From CAYGZM01 sp964354365 (GTDB lineage Bacteria; Planctomycetota; Phycisphaerae; Sedimentisphaerales; Anaerobacaceae): 13,466 nucleotides of DNA. The position numbers and the translations under genes are program-made. Shown piece by piece: positions 1 to 6,862 of this stretch. The stretch spans positions 1 through 13,466 of the forward strand of contig CAYGZM010000103.1 of assembly GCA_964354365.1 (NCBI GenBank), in the 5' to 3' direction. The notes beneath the pieces are model-generated. The model was given only the letters and a program-made list of their open reading frames with translations. It did not search any database and had not been told where the DNA came from. Position 1 is the first letter of the stretch. The number at the start of each line of letters is the position of its first letter.

Positions 1-1325
1 ATATCGATACATTCGGGGGGGGGCTTTTCGCGGCGTATGAGATATCGGATTACCTTTTGCACGAGATAAATGTGAAGGCGAGCACGGTTGCGTACGTTTC
101 GAAGAAGGCGATATCGGCGGGGGCGCTGATAAGCGTTGCGTGCGAAGATATAATAATGAAGGAGAAGACGCGAATCGGAGACTGCGCTCCGATTATGCTG
201 GGGGGGAAATTGGAGGGCGTGGAGCGGGAGAAGATTGAGACCGATACGCGGACGGCGTTCGAGACGAGCGCGGAGCACAACGGGTATCCGGCGGCGCTGC
301 TCAAGGCGATGGTGACGCGGGAGATTGAGGTCTATAGGGTCAAGAATACCCAGACGGGCAAGTATGAGTTTTTCGCGGGCGACCGATTGCCGAAGGACGC
401 GAACAGCTACGACCTTGAGAAGAAGGAGATGATCGACAGCGCCAACGAGCTTTTGACTCTGACCGCGTCGGAGGCGGTCGAGTATGGTGTGGCGAGGGCA
501 CAGGTCAAGGATTTGCAGGGTGTGCTTGATTTTCTGGCCGAGCGGGATGGGGTGACGTTCGTCGGGGCGCCTATGGTGCTGAAGACGAACTGGTCGGAGG
601 AGATGGTTCGGTGGGTGAATTCTCCGGTTGTGATGGGGGTGCTTGTCGTAATTGGGCTATTAGGGGTCTATATTGAGCTGAGCAGTCCTGGCGTTGGATT
701 GCCGGGGTTGGTGGCGGTGATTTGCTTTGTGATCATCGTTGGGAGCAGGTATCTGACAGGATTGGCGAACTGGATAGAGGTGCTGGTGCTGGTGGCCGGG
801 ATAGTGCTGCTTCTAATTGAGATATTCGTGCTGCCCGGGTTCGGCATTGCCGGGATTCTCGGGATATTCTGCATACTGGCAGGGCTGTTCGGGATGCTCG
901 TGCACAATGCGCCGAATGAGGTTCCGTGGCCTCGGAGCGAGCTTGACTGGCATTTGTTCACAAACGGGGTGATCGGGCTGTCGGCGGGATTTCTGGGATT
1001 TCTTGTTTTGGCGTGGGTGGTCGCGAAGTATCTGCCGAGGATACCAGTTGCCAGCCGTATGATATTAGCGGCTCCGAAGGAATCGGCGGCGGTGCGATCT
1101 GGCGGCGCACCGGGGCCCGGGCCGGAGCTTGGGGTAAGAGTCGGCCAGCAGGGGGTCAGCGTGACGCAGTTGCGTCCTTCAGGCATCGGTCGATTCGGCA
1201 GTGAGCGTCTCAGTGTGGTATCTCGAGGGGGACTTATCGAAGCGAACCGAGAGATTATTGTTGCACAGATTGACGGAAACAGTATAGTTGTACAAGAGGT
1301 GCGTAGCTCGAAGAATACGACTTAG
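1..1325 (+). CDS. NfeD family membrane serine protease, long form (5' partial)
   Basis: The reading frame is open from base 3, so the start lies left of the window; 440 residues are visible. Visible residues 1-200 form a ClpP-like serine protease domain. They include the oxyanion-region sequence IDTFGGG, the nucleophile motif ISAGA (Ser about 38), and EREKIE, whose Lys (about 77) fits the catalytic Lys of the archaeal NfeD protease PH1510; the 39-residue Ser-Lys spacing is close to that enzyme's. About five hydrophobic segments follow at roughly 208-345, then a C-terminal OB-fold (about 376-433) ending in DGNSIVVQEV, the NfeD C domain. Long NfeD proteins are membrane proteases encoded next to flotillin/stomatin genes, and floA lies two genes downstream. 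Substrate is unknown. The resemblance is to B. subtilis YqeZ; I am sure of the family but not of a gene name. Confidence 0.93.
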   Translation, partial: IDTFGGGLFAAYEISDYLLHEINVKASTVAYVSKKAISAGALISVACEDIIMKEKTRIGDCAPIMLGGKLEGVEREKIETDTRTAFETSAEHNGYPAALLKAMVTREIEVYRVKNTQTGKYEFFAGDRLPKDANSYDLEKKEMIDSANELLTLTASEAVEYGVARAQVKDLQGVLDFLAERDGVTFVGAPMVLKTNWSEEMVRWVNSPVVMGVLVVIGLLGVYIELSSPGVGLPGLVAVICFVIIVGSRYLTGLANWIEVLVLVAGIVLLLIEIFVLPGFGIAGILGIFCILAGLFGMLVHNAPNEVPWPRSELDWHLFTNGVIGLSAGFLGFLVLAWVVAKYLPRIPVASRMILAAPKESAAVRSGGAPGPGPELGVRVGQQGVSVTQLRPSGIGRFGSERLSVVSRGGLIEANREIIVAQIDGNSIVVQEVRSSKNTT

Positions 1326-1359
1326 CAGATCAAAGTGACCGATCCGGCGTGTTATCCCT

Positions 1360-1893
1360 GTGAAAGCAGGCATTGTTGAGAGGTGTATTTTGGCATACAT
1401 AGTCATACTACTCGTGGCGGGGATGTTGCTGGCGTTTCTTGAGACGTTCATACCATCCGGCGGAATTCTGATCGTTCTGGCCGGGGCGGCGCTTATTGCG
1501 GCGATAGTTTTGGGGTTTGGGCAAAGCGGGACCGTGGGCTGCATTGTCCTGATCGCGGTGCTTGTATGCGTTCCGGTTTTCGTTATAGTCGGATTGAAGC
1601 TGCTTCCCAAGACGTTTCTGGGTCGCAAGATGATGCTGGCGGGACCGGGCAAGGATTTTGCCGAAAGCAGAGGAAAAGCGGGCGTCAGCGATGAAGACTA
1701 CAGCCATTTGGTTGGCAAGACGGGAATCGTTGAGGGGGCACTGCGACCTTCCGGCATCGCCGAAATTGAGGGGAATCGCTACAGTGTCGCCGCCGAAGGC
1801 GAGAGAATTGACCGAGGCTGCGAAATTACTGTAATAAAGGTGGAAGGCAACAGTATTATTGTAGAACCGAAGGACAGGAGTTCACAGAGTTGA
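1360..1893 (+). CDS. Short NfeD-like protein (membrane segments plus OB-fold)
   Basis: This 177-residue protein has two to three hydrophobic segments in residues 10-80, with the typical ETFIPSGG turn after the first. A hydrophilic linker follows, then an OB-fold domain at about 110-172 (VGKTGIVEGALRPSG to EGNSIIVEP). It has no protease domain, so it is the short NfeD type. Its OB-fold resembles that of the gene before it, which suggests duplication. Short NfeDs are thought to bind flotillin-like SPFH proteins, and floA starts 86 bases downstream. The start is uncertain. GTG at 1360 lacks a ribosome binding site, whereas TTG at 1390 has AGAGGTG at 1379-1385 with good spacing and would give 167 residues beginning MAYIVILL, right at the first membrane segment. 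Confidence 0.9.
   Translation: MKAGIVERCILAYIVILLVAGMLLAFLETFIPSGGILIVLAGAALIAAIVLGFGQSGTVGCIVLIAVLVCVPVFVIVGLKLLPKTFLGRKMMLAGPGKDFAESRGKAGVSDEDYSHLVGKTGIVEGALRPSGIAEIEGNRYSVAAEGERIDRGCEITVIKVEGNSIIVEPKDRSSQS
1379..1385 (+). promoter_or_regulatory. Shine-Dalgarno supporting a TTG start at 1390
   Basis: AGAGGTG lies a few bases before TTG 1390, whereas GTG 1360 has nothing comparable. This favours the shorter NfeD-like product. Confidence 0.45.
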
Positions 1894-1965
1894 CACCATA
1901 CGCGGGGAGTAAATGAGACAAGTGGGGATAAACAACGTAGTTAGTATCAGTTAACTTATCGATGC

Positions 1966-1971
1966 AGGAGG
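1966..1971 (+). promoter_or_regulatory. Shine-Dalgarno fixing the floA start at 1980
   Basis: A perfect AGGAGG lies 8 bases before ATG 1980. The in-frame ATG at 1962 sits upstream of it and is therefore unlikely to be the start. This is the strongest ribosome binding site in the window. Confidence 0.85.
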
Positions 1972-1979
1972 ATACCATC

Positions 1980-3107
1980 ATGGAGCAGACATTATTAGCG
2001 AAAGTAAGCACGCCTGTTATAGTAGTAGCGGTTATAGCGGGGATTATAGGGTTAGGATTCCTGCTGATATTCCTGGGATTCATCAAGATCTGGATTCAGG
2101 CGCTTTTCAGCGGGGCTCGCGTGAGTTTCTTCGATCTGATTGGAATGGCGTTGCGAAAGGTTCCGGCGCAACTGATGGTGAGTTTGCGAATCTCGGCGGT
2201 GCAGGCAGGCGTTACGGACCTGACAACCCAGCAGTTGGAGAGCGTGTTTCTTGTCCGTCGCAATGCCGTGGACGTCAATACGTGCGTCAGCGCCCTGATT
2301 ATCGCGTTTAAGGCCAATTTGGAGATCACTTTTGCCGACTTACAGGCGCATCACTTTGCCGGCGGGCACGTTGAGCAATTGGTCAAAGCGATGGTTGCGG
2401 GCCACCGGGCCAAGATTGCGCTGACGCTGGACGTGGCTCGGGCCATTGACCTGGCGGGGCGCGACATTCTCGATGCGGTGCAAACGACGGTGAAACCCAA
2501 GATAATCGATTGTCCATCACAGACCTCGGGCGCTTCACTGCTGGATGCGGTGGCGAAAGACGGGATCAGACTGTTGGTCAAGGCGCGTGTAACCGTGCGT
2601 TCGAACATTGCACAGCTTGTCCGTGGCGCCACCGAGGACACCATTATTGCACGTGTGGGTCAGGGTATCGTCAGCGCGATAGGGTCTTCGGCAACATACA
2701 AAGACGTTTTGGAAAATCCTGGTTGTATCTCGCATAAGGTTCTGGACAGCGGACTGGACGCCCAAACGGCCTTTGAGATTGTCTCCATTGATATCGCGGA
2801 CGTAAGCGTTGCCGGTGTTGCCGGAACAGGAGAAAAGGATATCTCCAATGTCGGGGCGAAGCTTGAAACCGAGCGTGCCGAGGCGGACAAGCGTATGCGG
2901 CAGGCGGAGGCCGAAGGGCGGCGGGCAATGGCGGTGGCGCGTGAGCAGGAGATGCGGGCGCTTGTGGTTGAGAACGAGGCAAAGGTGCCGCTTGCTATGG
3001 CTGAGGCGTTTTTGAAGGGCAACCTGGGTGTGATGGATTACTACCGGATGAAGAACATTATGGCTGATACGTCGATGCGGGACTCGATTGGAAGGCCGAA
3101 GAAGTAG
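1980..3107 (+). CDS. floA: Flotillin-like protein FloA (SPFH family)
   Basis: The product has 375 residues. A single membrane segment at about 12-38 is followed by WIQALFSGARVSFFDLIGM, a FloA (YqfA/UPF0365) signature. Further conserved blocks are AIDLAGRDILDAVQTTVKPK (156-175), TIIARVGQGIVSAIGSS (221-237), AFEIVSIDIADV (264-275), and a helical Glu/Ala-rich tail with EGRRAMAVAREQEMRA (312-327) and PLAMAEAF. It ends NIMADTSMRDSIGR, like other FloA proteins. FloA scaffolds functional membrane microdomains and oligomerises through its SPFH and coiled-coil regions. It is longer than the roughly 331-residue Bacillus protein; the extra length is mainly near residues 85-125 and a short insert after VAGVAGTG. 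The two NfeD genes upstream on the same strand match the classic NfeD-flotillin operon. Start chosen by AGGAGG at 1966. Confidence 0.95.
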   Translation: MEQTLLAKVSTPVIVVAVIAGIIGLGFLLIFLGFIKIWIQALFSGARVSFFDLIGMALRKVPAQLMVSLRISAVQAGVTDLTTQQLESVFLVRRNAVDVNTCVSALIIAFKANLEITFADLQAHHFAGGHVEQLVKAMVAGHRAKIALTLDVARAIDLAGRDILDAVQTTVKPKIIDCPSQTSGASLLDAVAKDGIRLLVKARVTVRSNIAQLVRGATEDTIIARVGQGIVSAIGSSATYKDVLENPGCISHKVLDSGLDAQTAFEIVSIDIADVSVAGVAGTGEKDISNVGAKLETERAEADKRMRQAEAEGRRAMAVAREQEMRALVVENEAKVPLAMAEAFLKGNLGVMDYYRMKNIMADTSMRDSIGRPKK

Positions 3108-3136
3108 GAGCAGCGGCGAGCACGTCGTCAGTATTC

Positions 3137-3727
3137 ATGATTGATTCGATTTTACAGGGTGTTTTCGGAAGCCTGCTGCTTGAAGGCGAGGACAGCGGGT
3201 GGATGCAGCTTCTGGTCTTTGTGGTTGTGGCGGCGTTTTATGCGCTTGGGGGGATCATAAAGGCCAGAAAGCGGAAAGGCGGGGCCGAGCAGGAAGATGA
3301 ATCGGCCGGCGAGCCTGCGCCTCCTGAGCCGCGAACAGAGCCCTTGCGAGCGATTGGACGTTTCACACAACCGCGGGAGAGAACTGTCCGACCGAGGAGC
3401 GTGCTTGAGACATTCGTAGAGGAAATCACGCGGGCCGGTCAGCTCGAGGTGCACGCGCCGCGGCCGCAAAAGCCTCCGCCGCCAGCCAGAACGCCTCGAA
3501 TCGAAACGGAAATTCCGGAGTTGCCGAAGAAACCCACCGGCGAGCCAATGGCCGCCATCCAGCCGAAGCCTGTCGCCGTAGAGGCGAAACAGGAAGCGGA
3601 TGCGGACTATTTGCCCCTGATTGTGCCGGACCTCGCCGACCGGGACGATTTAACACGCGCGATTCTGTGCTATGAGATATTAGGCAAGCCGGTTTCACTA
3701 CGCGATCCGGCGCAGCGTTTGCCCTGA
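3137..3727 (+). CDS. Membrane-anchored proline-rich protein of unknown function, last gene of the floA operon
   Basis: This 196-residue protein starts 29 bases after floA. A short N-terminal stretch is followed by one hydrophobic segment (about 23-42) and the basic stop-transfer KARKRKGG, so the remainder probably faces the cytoplasm. Residues 50-165 are low-complexity, rich in Pro, Glu and Arg, and likely disordered. The last 27 residues are ordered-looking, with LTRAILCYEILGKPVSLRD. From memory, similar C-terminal motifs (a short helix, then EILG-P-x-(S/A)-L-R) end many planctomycetal membrane-anchored hypothetical proteins; this needs a search. By position it could assist FloA/NfeD microdomains, but no function is assigned. 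ATG 3137 has only a weak upstream GGAG, which overlaps the floA stop. Confidence 0.8.
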   Translation: MIDSILQGVFGSLLLEGEDSGWMQLLVFVVVAAFYALGGIIKARKRKGGAEQEDESAGEPAPPEPRTEPLRAIGRFTQPRERTVRPRSVLETFVEEITRAGQLEVHAPRPQKPPPPARTPRIETEIPELPKKPTGEPMAAIQPKPVAVEAKQEADADYLPLIVPDLADRDDLTRAILCYEILGKPVSLRDPAQRLP

Positions 3728-3757
3728 TCTGAACCGAACAATTTACGCGTTGACCGC

Positions 3758-3778
3758 AGGTTCATACAGAGGTTCATA
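3758..3778. repeat. 9-base direct repeat in the convergent gap
   Basis: AGGTTCATA occurs at 3758-3766 and again at 3770-3778, separated by 3 bases. It lies just after the last gene of the floA operon. No function is evident and it may be chance. Confidence 0.4.
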
Positions 3779-3801
3779 GACCCAAAGAAAGAGAGATCGG
3801 C

Positions 3802-3822
3802 GCTCCTGTGACTCATAGGTGC
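3802..3822. terminator. Possible terminator hairpin between convergent genes
   Basis: The RNA can fold into an imperfect hairpin of about eight pairs with one U-U mismatch and a 3-base loop. Read on the minus strand it is followed by the pyrimidine-rich tract CTCTCTTTCTTT, which would suit termination of the TPR gene transcript. On the plus strand the tail is weak. The rest of the gap 3728-3923 contains no gene. Confidence 0.3.
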
Positions 3823-3825
3823 CAG

Positions 3826-3837
3826 AATGATATCATT
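3826..3837. repeat. Perfect 12-base palindrome
   Basis: AATGATATCATT equals its own reverse complement and lies a few bases from the possible terminator hairpin. It could be a protein-binding site, but its place between two convergent gene ends, away from any promoter, makes that uncertain. Confidence 0.35.
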
Positions 3838-3923
3838 TTCAACGTCCCATAAGATATGTTATGTTTCATTCGGCTCGGATTAGAATTCAAGAGGCTCGAT
3901 TCGGCTTTTCCAAGTAAATGCGG

Positions 3924-5546
3924 TCAGAAAGCCGGTTCGGGCGGCGTGTCTGAGTCAAGCGCGTGATTGGCCATTTGGGAGAGGCTGTCCCAGGTTGCGG
4001 CGGCGCGGTCGAGTATGCCGAGGTTCTGAAGGACGATGGAGATGTTGTCTGCTGCGGCGGGATATGCGAAGTTGCTCTCCATGAGGCGCTCGAGGTTTAG
4101 GAGGGTTGAGGCAAACTTGAGGCGGTTGCAATAGAGCAAGGCGGTCTGGTAGTGAAGGCTCAGTGTTGCGGGGTCGAGGTTTTGGGGGTGTGCGAGCTGT
4201 TCAATGGCCCGCTGGGCCTTGTTGGTCTCGAAGAGGCAGATGGCGAGCTTGGTGCGCGCCCTTGCGAAAAGCGGGTTGATTTCAAGGGCGGTTTCGAGGC
4301 AGTGAGCTGCATCGGCGAAGAGGTTGCGGCTCATTAGGAGGACGGCGAGACGGTAATGGAGGTCGGGGTTTTGGGGGTGGGCGGCGATGCGAGTCCGGTG
4401 GGCTGCGATTACGTGCCGGATCAGGTCTGGGTGGTCGTCCTGGCTGTCGAACGGCGTGTTTTGGCGAAGGTCTGCCTTGAAATGCAGGGTCGCCATTTCC
4501 GCGAAGAGGAGGGAGCTATTGGGCTGAATTGCACCGGCGAGGGAGAGCGTGGCGAGTGCGTCGGGGGTGCTGCCTGCGAGCTTGTGGGCGGTTGCGAGAC
4601 CGACATACGCGTCAACGATGCCGTCGTTAATCTCGATGGCCTTGTTGAACTGGTGAGCGGCGAGGTCGTCCTGGTTGAACTGGAGGTAGAGCGTGCCGAG
4701 CTTTATGGTTGCCTCGAGGAAGTCGGGGCAGAGGCGAAGGGCTTCTTCATATTGTGAGACGGCTTCCGTGGCCGAGCCGAGCATTGCGAGCACATCCGCC
4801 CGCTTCATGAGGAGATCGGCCCTATGCGGCTGCGTCAGGAGGAGATCCTCGATGTGCTCAAGTGCTTCGTGCAACTGTCCATCCAGAATGAGCTGATCGA
4901 CTTGCGGCTCGTTGTCGGCGTGGAAATTATCCGGGTGTATCAGGATTGCAGTGTTGAAGATATGAGCGGCGTCGGCGTATCTTGCGTCGGCGATGTACAA
5001 CTGGCCAAGGGTGACCAGTGCGGATATGTCGTCGGGATATTCCGATTTGAGCAGCTCGTACTGTTGAATGGCCCTTTCGAGACGGCCGCTCTTGAAGTAT
5101 ATGGCGGCGAGCCGCTGGGCGGGCAACTGGAGGTAGCTCTTGAATTTGAGGCAGTCCTGATAGAACTCGACGGCCTGCGCCTCTTTACCGAGGCGTTCGT
5201 AACAATGGCCGAGGGTGTAAAGGGCCATTGTGTTGTTGGGCTGACGCATATAGACGGAGTTGAGCTCTTCGATCGCTTCTTGCAGGCGGTTGTTCTGGAG
5301 GCATAAGGCGGCGGCGGCCATTCGTCCGCGGACACAGGCTGGATTCTCGAAGAGATAAAGCCTGAGCTGCTCGTGGGCGGTATCGAATTTCATCCTGCTG
5401 ATGAGGTCGATGATGCTGCTTAGCTGGCTGTGCTGGATGGATTCCGTTCGGTCCTTCTGAACGTGAACGGCGTTTAGCCACTGCCATATCAAATCGGCGG
5501 CGTCGATTGTAATCGCCCTGCCGAGAATTTCCAGTAAACTGCTCAT
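3924..5546 (-). CDS. Large TPR (tetratricopeptide repeat) protein
   Basis: This 540-residue protein has no signal peptide or membrane segment. After an N-terminal region (1-40, LLEILGRAITIDAADLIWQW), residues 43 to about 520 are built from degenerate 34-residue TPR units. Clear ones include AMALYTLGHCYERLGKEAQA-type helices near 105-125, ALVTLGQLYIADARYADAA, LLMKRADVLAMLGSATEAV, ATIKLGTLYLQFNQDDLAA and HYRLAVLLMSRNLFADAA, giving about ten to twelve repeats. TPRs form superhelical protein-binding scaffolds; no catalytic domain is attached, so the partner and pathway are unknown. Start ATG 5546 has GAGAGGGG close upstream. The preceding gene on this strand ends about 290 bases away, so the TPR gene may have its own promoter. 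Confidence 0.9.
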   Translation of the reverse strand: MSSLLEILGRAITIDAADLIWQWLNAVHVQKDRTESIQHSQLSSIIDLISRMKFDTAHEQLRLYLFENPACVRGRMAAAALCLQNNRLQEAIEELNSVYMRQPNNTMALYTLGHCYERLGKEAQAVEFYQDCLKFKSYLQLPAQRLAAIYFKSGRLERAIQQYELLKSEYPDDISALVTLGQLYIADARYADAAHIFNTAILIHPDNFHADNEPQVDQLILDGQLHEALEHIEDLLLTQPHRADLLMKRADVLAMLGSATEAVSQYEEALRLCPDFLEATIKLGTLYLQFNQDDLAAHQFNKAIEINDGIVDAYVGLATAHKLAGSTPDALATLSLAGAIQPNSSLLFAEMATLHFKADLRQNTPFDSQDDHPDLIRHVIAAHRTRIAAHPQNPDLHYRLAVLLMSRNLFADAAHCLETALEINPLFARARTKLAICLFETNKAQRAIEQLAHPQNLDPATLSLHYQTALLYCNRLKFASTLLNLERLMESNFAYPAAADNISIVLQNLGILDRAAATWDSLSQMANHALDSDTPPEPAF

Positions 5547-5836
5547 ACACCCCTCTCACACAAGGTCGTTGATTCAGAAGCTGCCAGCGGCCCGGACAAC
5601 TGCCAGCTGCGCTGTCCTCCACTTGAGTTTACACGGGAGTTATCGACAATTTAGGCGTGGGTGTTAATCGCGGTTTTGGCAATCGGATTTGCGGGTTTTG
5701 AATTTGAGCGGTATGTTTGGCGATTGTGTGTGCTGTAGGGTTTGTTGCGGCTCTATGGCGCGGTTATCGGGTGTTGACCGCCCTGCCAAGAGGAGTCTTG
5801 GTTATTCGGAGCTTAGTCCTCGGCCGGAGGTCATAT
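5547..5836. other. 290-base intergenic region between the response regulator and TPR genes
   Basis: I see no convincing gene here. It contains one copy of a GC-rich sequence shared with two genes further right (5766-5787), a direct repeat CTGCCAGC (5580-5587 and 5600-5607), and a weak 4-base-pair hairpin at 5818-5830 just past the response regulator stop. It presumably carries the minus-strand promoter of the TPR gene, but I cannot identify good -35/-10 boxes. Confidence 0.5.
5766..5787 (-). repeat. Dispersed GC-rich short repeat, copy A (intergenic)
   Basis: On the minus strand it contains GGCAGGGCGGTCAAC and ends with CGAT. It matches 18 of 22 positions of copy C (8411-8432) and shares a 12-base core with copy B (6662-6686) at 11-12 of 12 positions. 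Confidence 0.5.
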
Positions 5837-6328
5837 CTAATCTTCTACCTGTGATTTTTGAATTTGCGCCTGTTTCTCTATTTCGCTGAGATATGCGAGG
5901 GTTCGTTCGAGCCGGTCGGTTAGGTGCTTTAGCTTCAGCATGGTCCTTACGCGGGTGAGCAGCTCGAGCTTGTTGACGGGCTTGCTGAGGAAGTCGTCGG
6001 TGCCGGAATCGATGCCGCGTTCGATGTCGCCGAATTCGCTCAGTGCGGTGACCATAATAACGGGGATGTCGGCCGTTTTGGGGTCGTTTTTGAGTCTTCT
6101 GCAGACCTCGAAGCCGCTCATTTTGGGCATCATTACATCGAGCAATATCAAATCGGGCGATTGCTTTGCGGCAATGTCGAGGGCGTGGAGACCGTCTTTT
6201 GCAGGTACGGTGGTGCAGTCAATGTCTTCGAGGTACGCCTGGAGGAGCTCAAGATTCTGCTGATTATCGTCAACGACGAGGATTACGGGCGTTTTGTCGG
6301 GCTTTTCATCGAGCGATATTTTGGTCAT
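5837..6328 (-). CDS. Single-domain response regulator (receiver) with a C-terminal helix
   Basis: This 163-residue protein has one CheY-like receiver domain at about 14-135. Acidic residues D20-D21 (ILVVDDNQQN), the phospho-acceptor D64 (LILLDVMMPKMSG), T94 (IMVTA) and K116 (LSKPVN) are all present, so it should be phosphorylatable. There is no DNA-binding or enzymatic output domain. The tail at 130-163 (LKHLTDRLERTLAYLSEIEK) is predicted to be helical or coiled-coil, as in regulators that signal by protein contact. It starts 6 bases after the PfpI gene, with GGGAG (6338-6342) inside that gene's last codons, so the two are probably translationally coupled. A cognate kinase is not adjacent; the soluble kinase at 9525 is the nearest candidate. 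Confidence 0.95.
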   Translation of the reverse strand: MTKISLDEKPDKTPVILVVDDNQQNLELLQAYLEDIDCTTVPAKDGLHALDIAAKQSPDLILLDVMMPKMSGFEVCRRLKNDPKTADIPVIMVTALSEFGDIERGIDSGTDDFLSKPVNKLELLTRVRTMLKLKHLTDRLERTLAYLSEIEKQAQIQKSQVED

Positions 6329-6334
6329 TAGGAT

Positions 6335-6856
6335 TTACTCCCGCTCATTCAGAGCATCAATAATTGCGGTGCAGAAGGCGGGCAGGTCATCCGGCTTTCG
6401 CGAGGTGATCAGATTCCCGTCCACGACACACTCGTCGTCAATGTATTGTGCGCCGGCGTTTGTAATGTCGTCTTTTATGGCCATAAAACAGGTTGCCTTT
6501 TTGCCTTTGTAGATGGGTGTGCTGCAGAGCAGCCAGCCGCCGTGGCAAATTGCGGCCATGACTTTGCCGGCGGCCACCATATCGTTTGCAAACTTGATCA
6601 CATCCGGGCTTCTTCGCATAAAATCAGGCGCGAAGCCGCCGGGGACGACCATACAGTCGTAATCGGCGGCATTGGACCGCCCTGCCGCCCTATCGGAGAT
6701 ACAAGGGTAGCCTTCCTTGGAATGATATTGCCTTTTCGCCTCGGCGGCAAGTAAATAGACGGCGAAGCCCGCTTCTTTGAGGCGATAATATGGGTACCAG
6801 ACCTCGAGGACCTGGTACATTTCGTCAACCATTATTGCGATTTTCTTGCCCGGCAT
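6335..6856 (-). CDS. PfpI/DJ-1 superfamily protein (class I glutamine amidotransferase-like)
   Basis: This 173-residue protein covers a complete PfpI-type domain. The nucleophile elbow is AAICHGGWLL with Cys104-His105. VVPGGFAPD (70-78), the N-terminal LEVWYPYYRLKEAG with Glu18 at the DJ-1 Glu18 position, and IKDDITNAGAQYIDDECVVD are all typical. The acidic residue three positions before Glu18, common in PfpI proteins, is Gln15 here. Family members include the PfpI peptidase and YhbO/YajL-type proteins with chaperone or deglycase activity proposed, so the reaction cannot be fixed from sequence. It is probably cytoplasmic (no signal peptide). It lies 6 bases after the BNR protein gene, whose last codons hold the ribosome binding site AAGGAG (6866-6871). 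Residues 57-61 are encoded by a copy of the dispersed GC-rich repeat. Confidence 0.92.
   Translation of the reverse strand: MPGKKIAIMVDEMYQVLEVWYPYYRLKEAGFAVYLLAAEAKRQYHSKEGYPCISDRAAGRSNAADYDCMVVPGGFAPDFMRRSPDVIKFANDMVAAGKVMAAICHGGWLLCSTPIYKGKKATCFMAIKDDITNAGAQYIDDECVVDGNLITSRKPDDLPAFCTAIIDALNERE
6662..6686 (-). repeat. Dispersed GC-rich short repeat, copy B (inside the PfpI gene)
   Basis: The minus strand carries GGCAGGGCGGTCCAAT and ends CCGAT. It encodes A-G-R-S-N in the PfpI protein, in the same reading frame as the G-R-S-T of copy C in the BNR protein. It is 3 bases longer than the other two copies. Confidence 0.45.
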
Positions 6857-6862
6857 TTTGAG

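Noticed and set aside
15..23. Run of nine G at the left edge that might hide a frameshift in the NfeD protease domain
   Set aside because: The frame reads IDTFGGG through the run and continues correctly into the ISAGA catalytic motif, so no frameshift is needed.
1890..1918. TTGACA at 1890-1895 as a -35 box for a separate floA promoter
   Set aside because: No acceptable -10 box lies 16-18 bases downstream, and the hexamer overlaps the end of the preceding gene.
5185..5622. 145-codon minus-strand frame crossing the TPR gene start
   Set aside because: The composition is Arg/Gln/Pro-rich with no recognisable fold, and it overlaps well-defined TPR helices in the correct frame.
5818..5830. Hairpin CCTC/GAGG as terminator of the response regulator gene
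   Set aside because: The stem is only four base pairs and no T-run follows on the minus strand.
5689..5889. 66-codon plus-strand frame with several cysteines in the intergenic region
   Set aside because: It lacks a ribosome binding site, overlaps the response regulator end on the opposite strand, and has no coding-like pattern.
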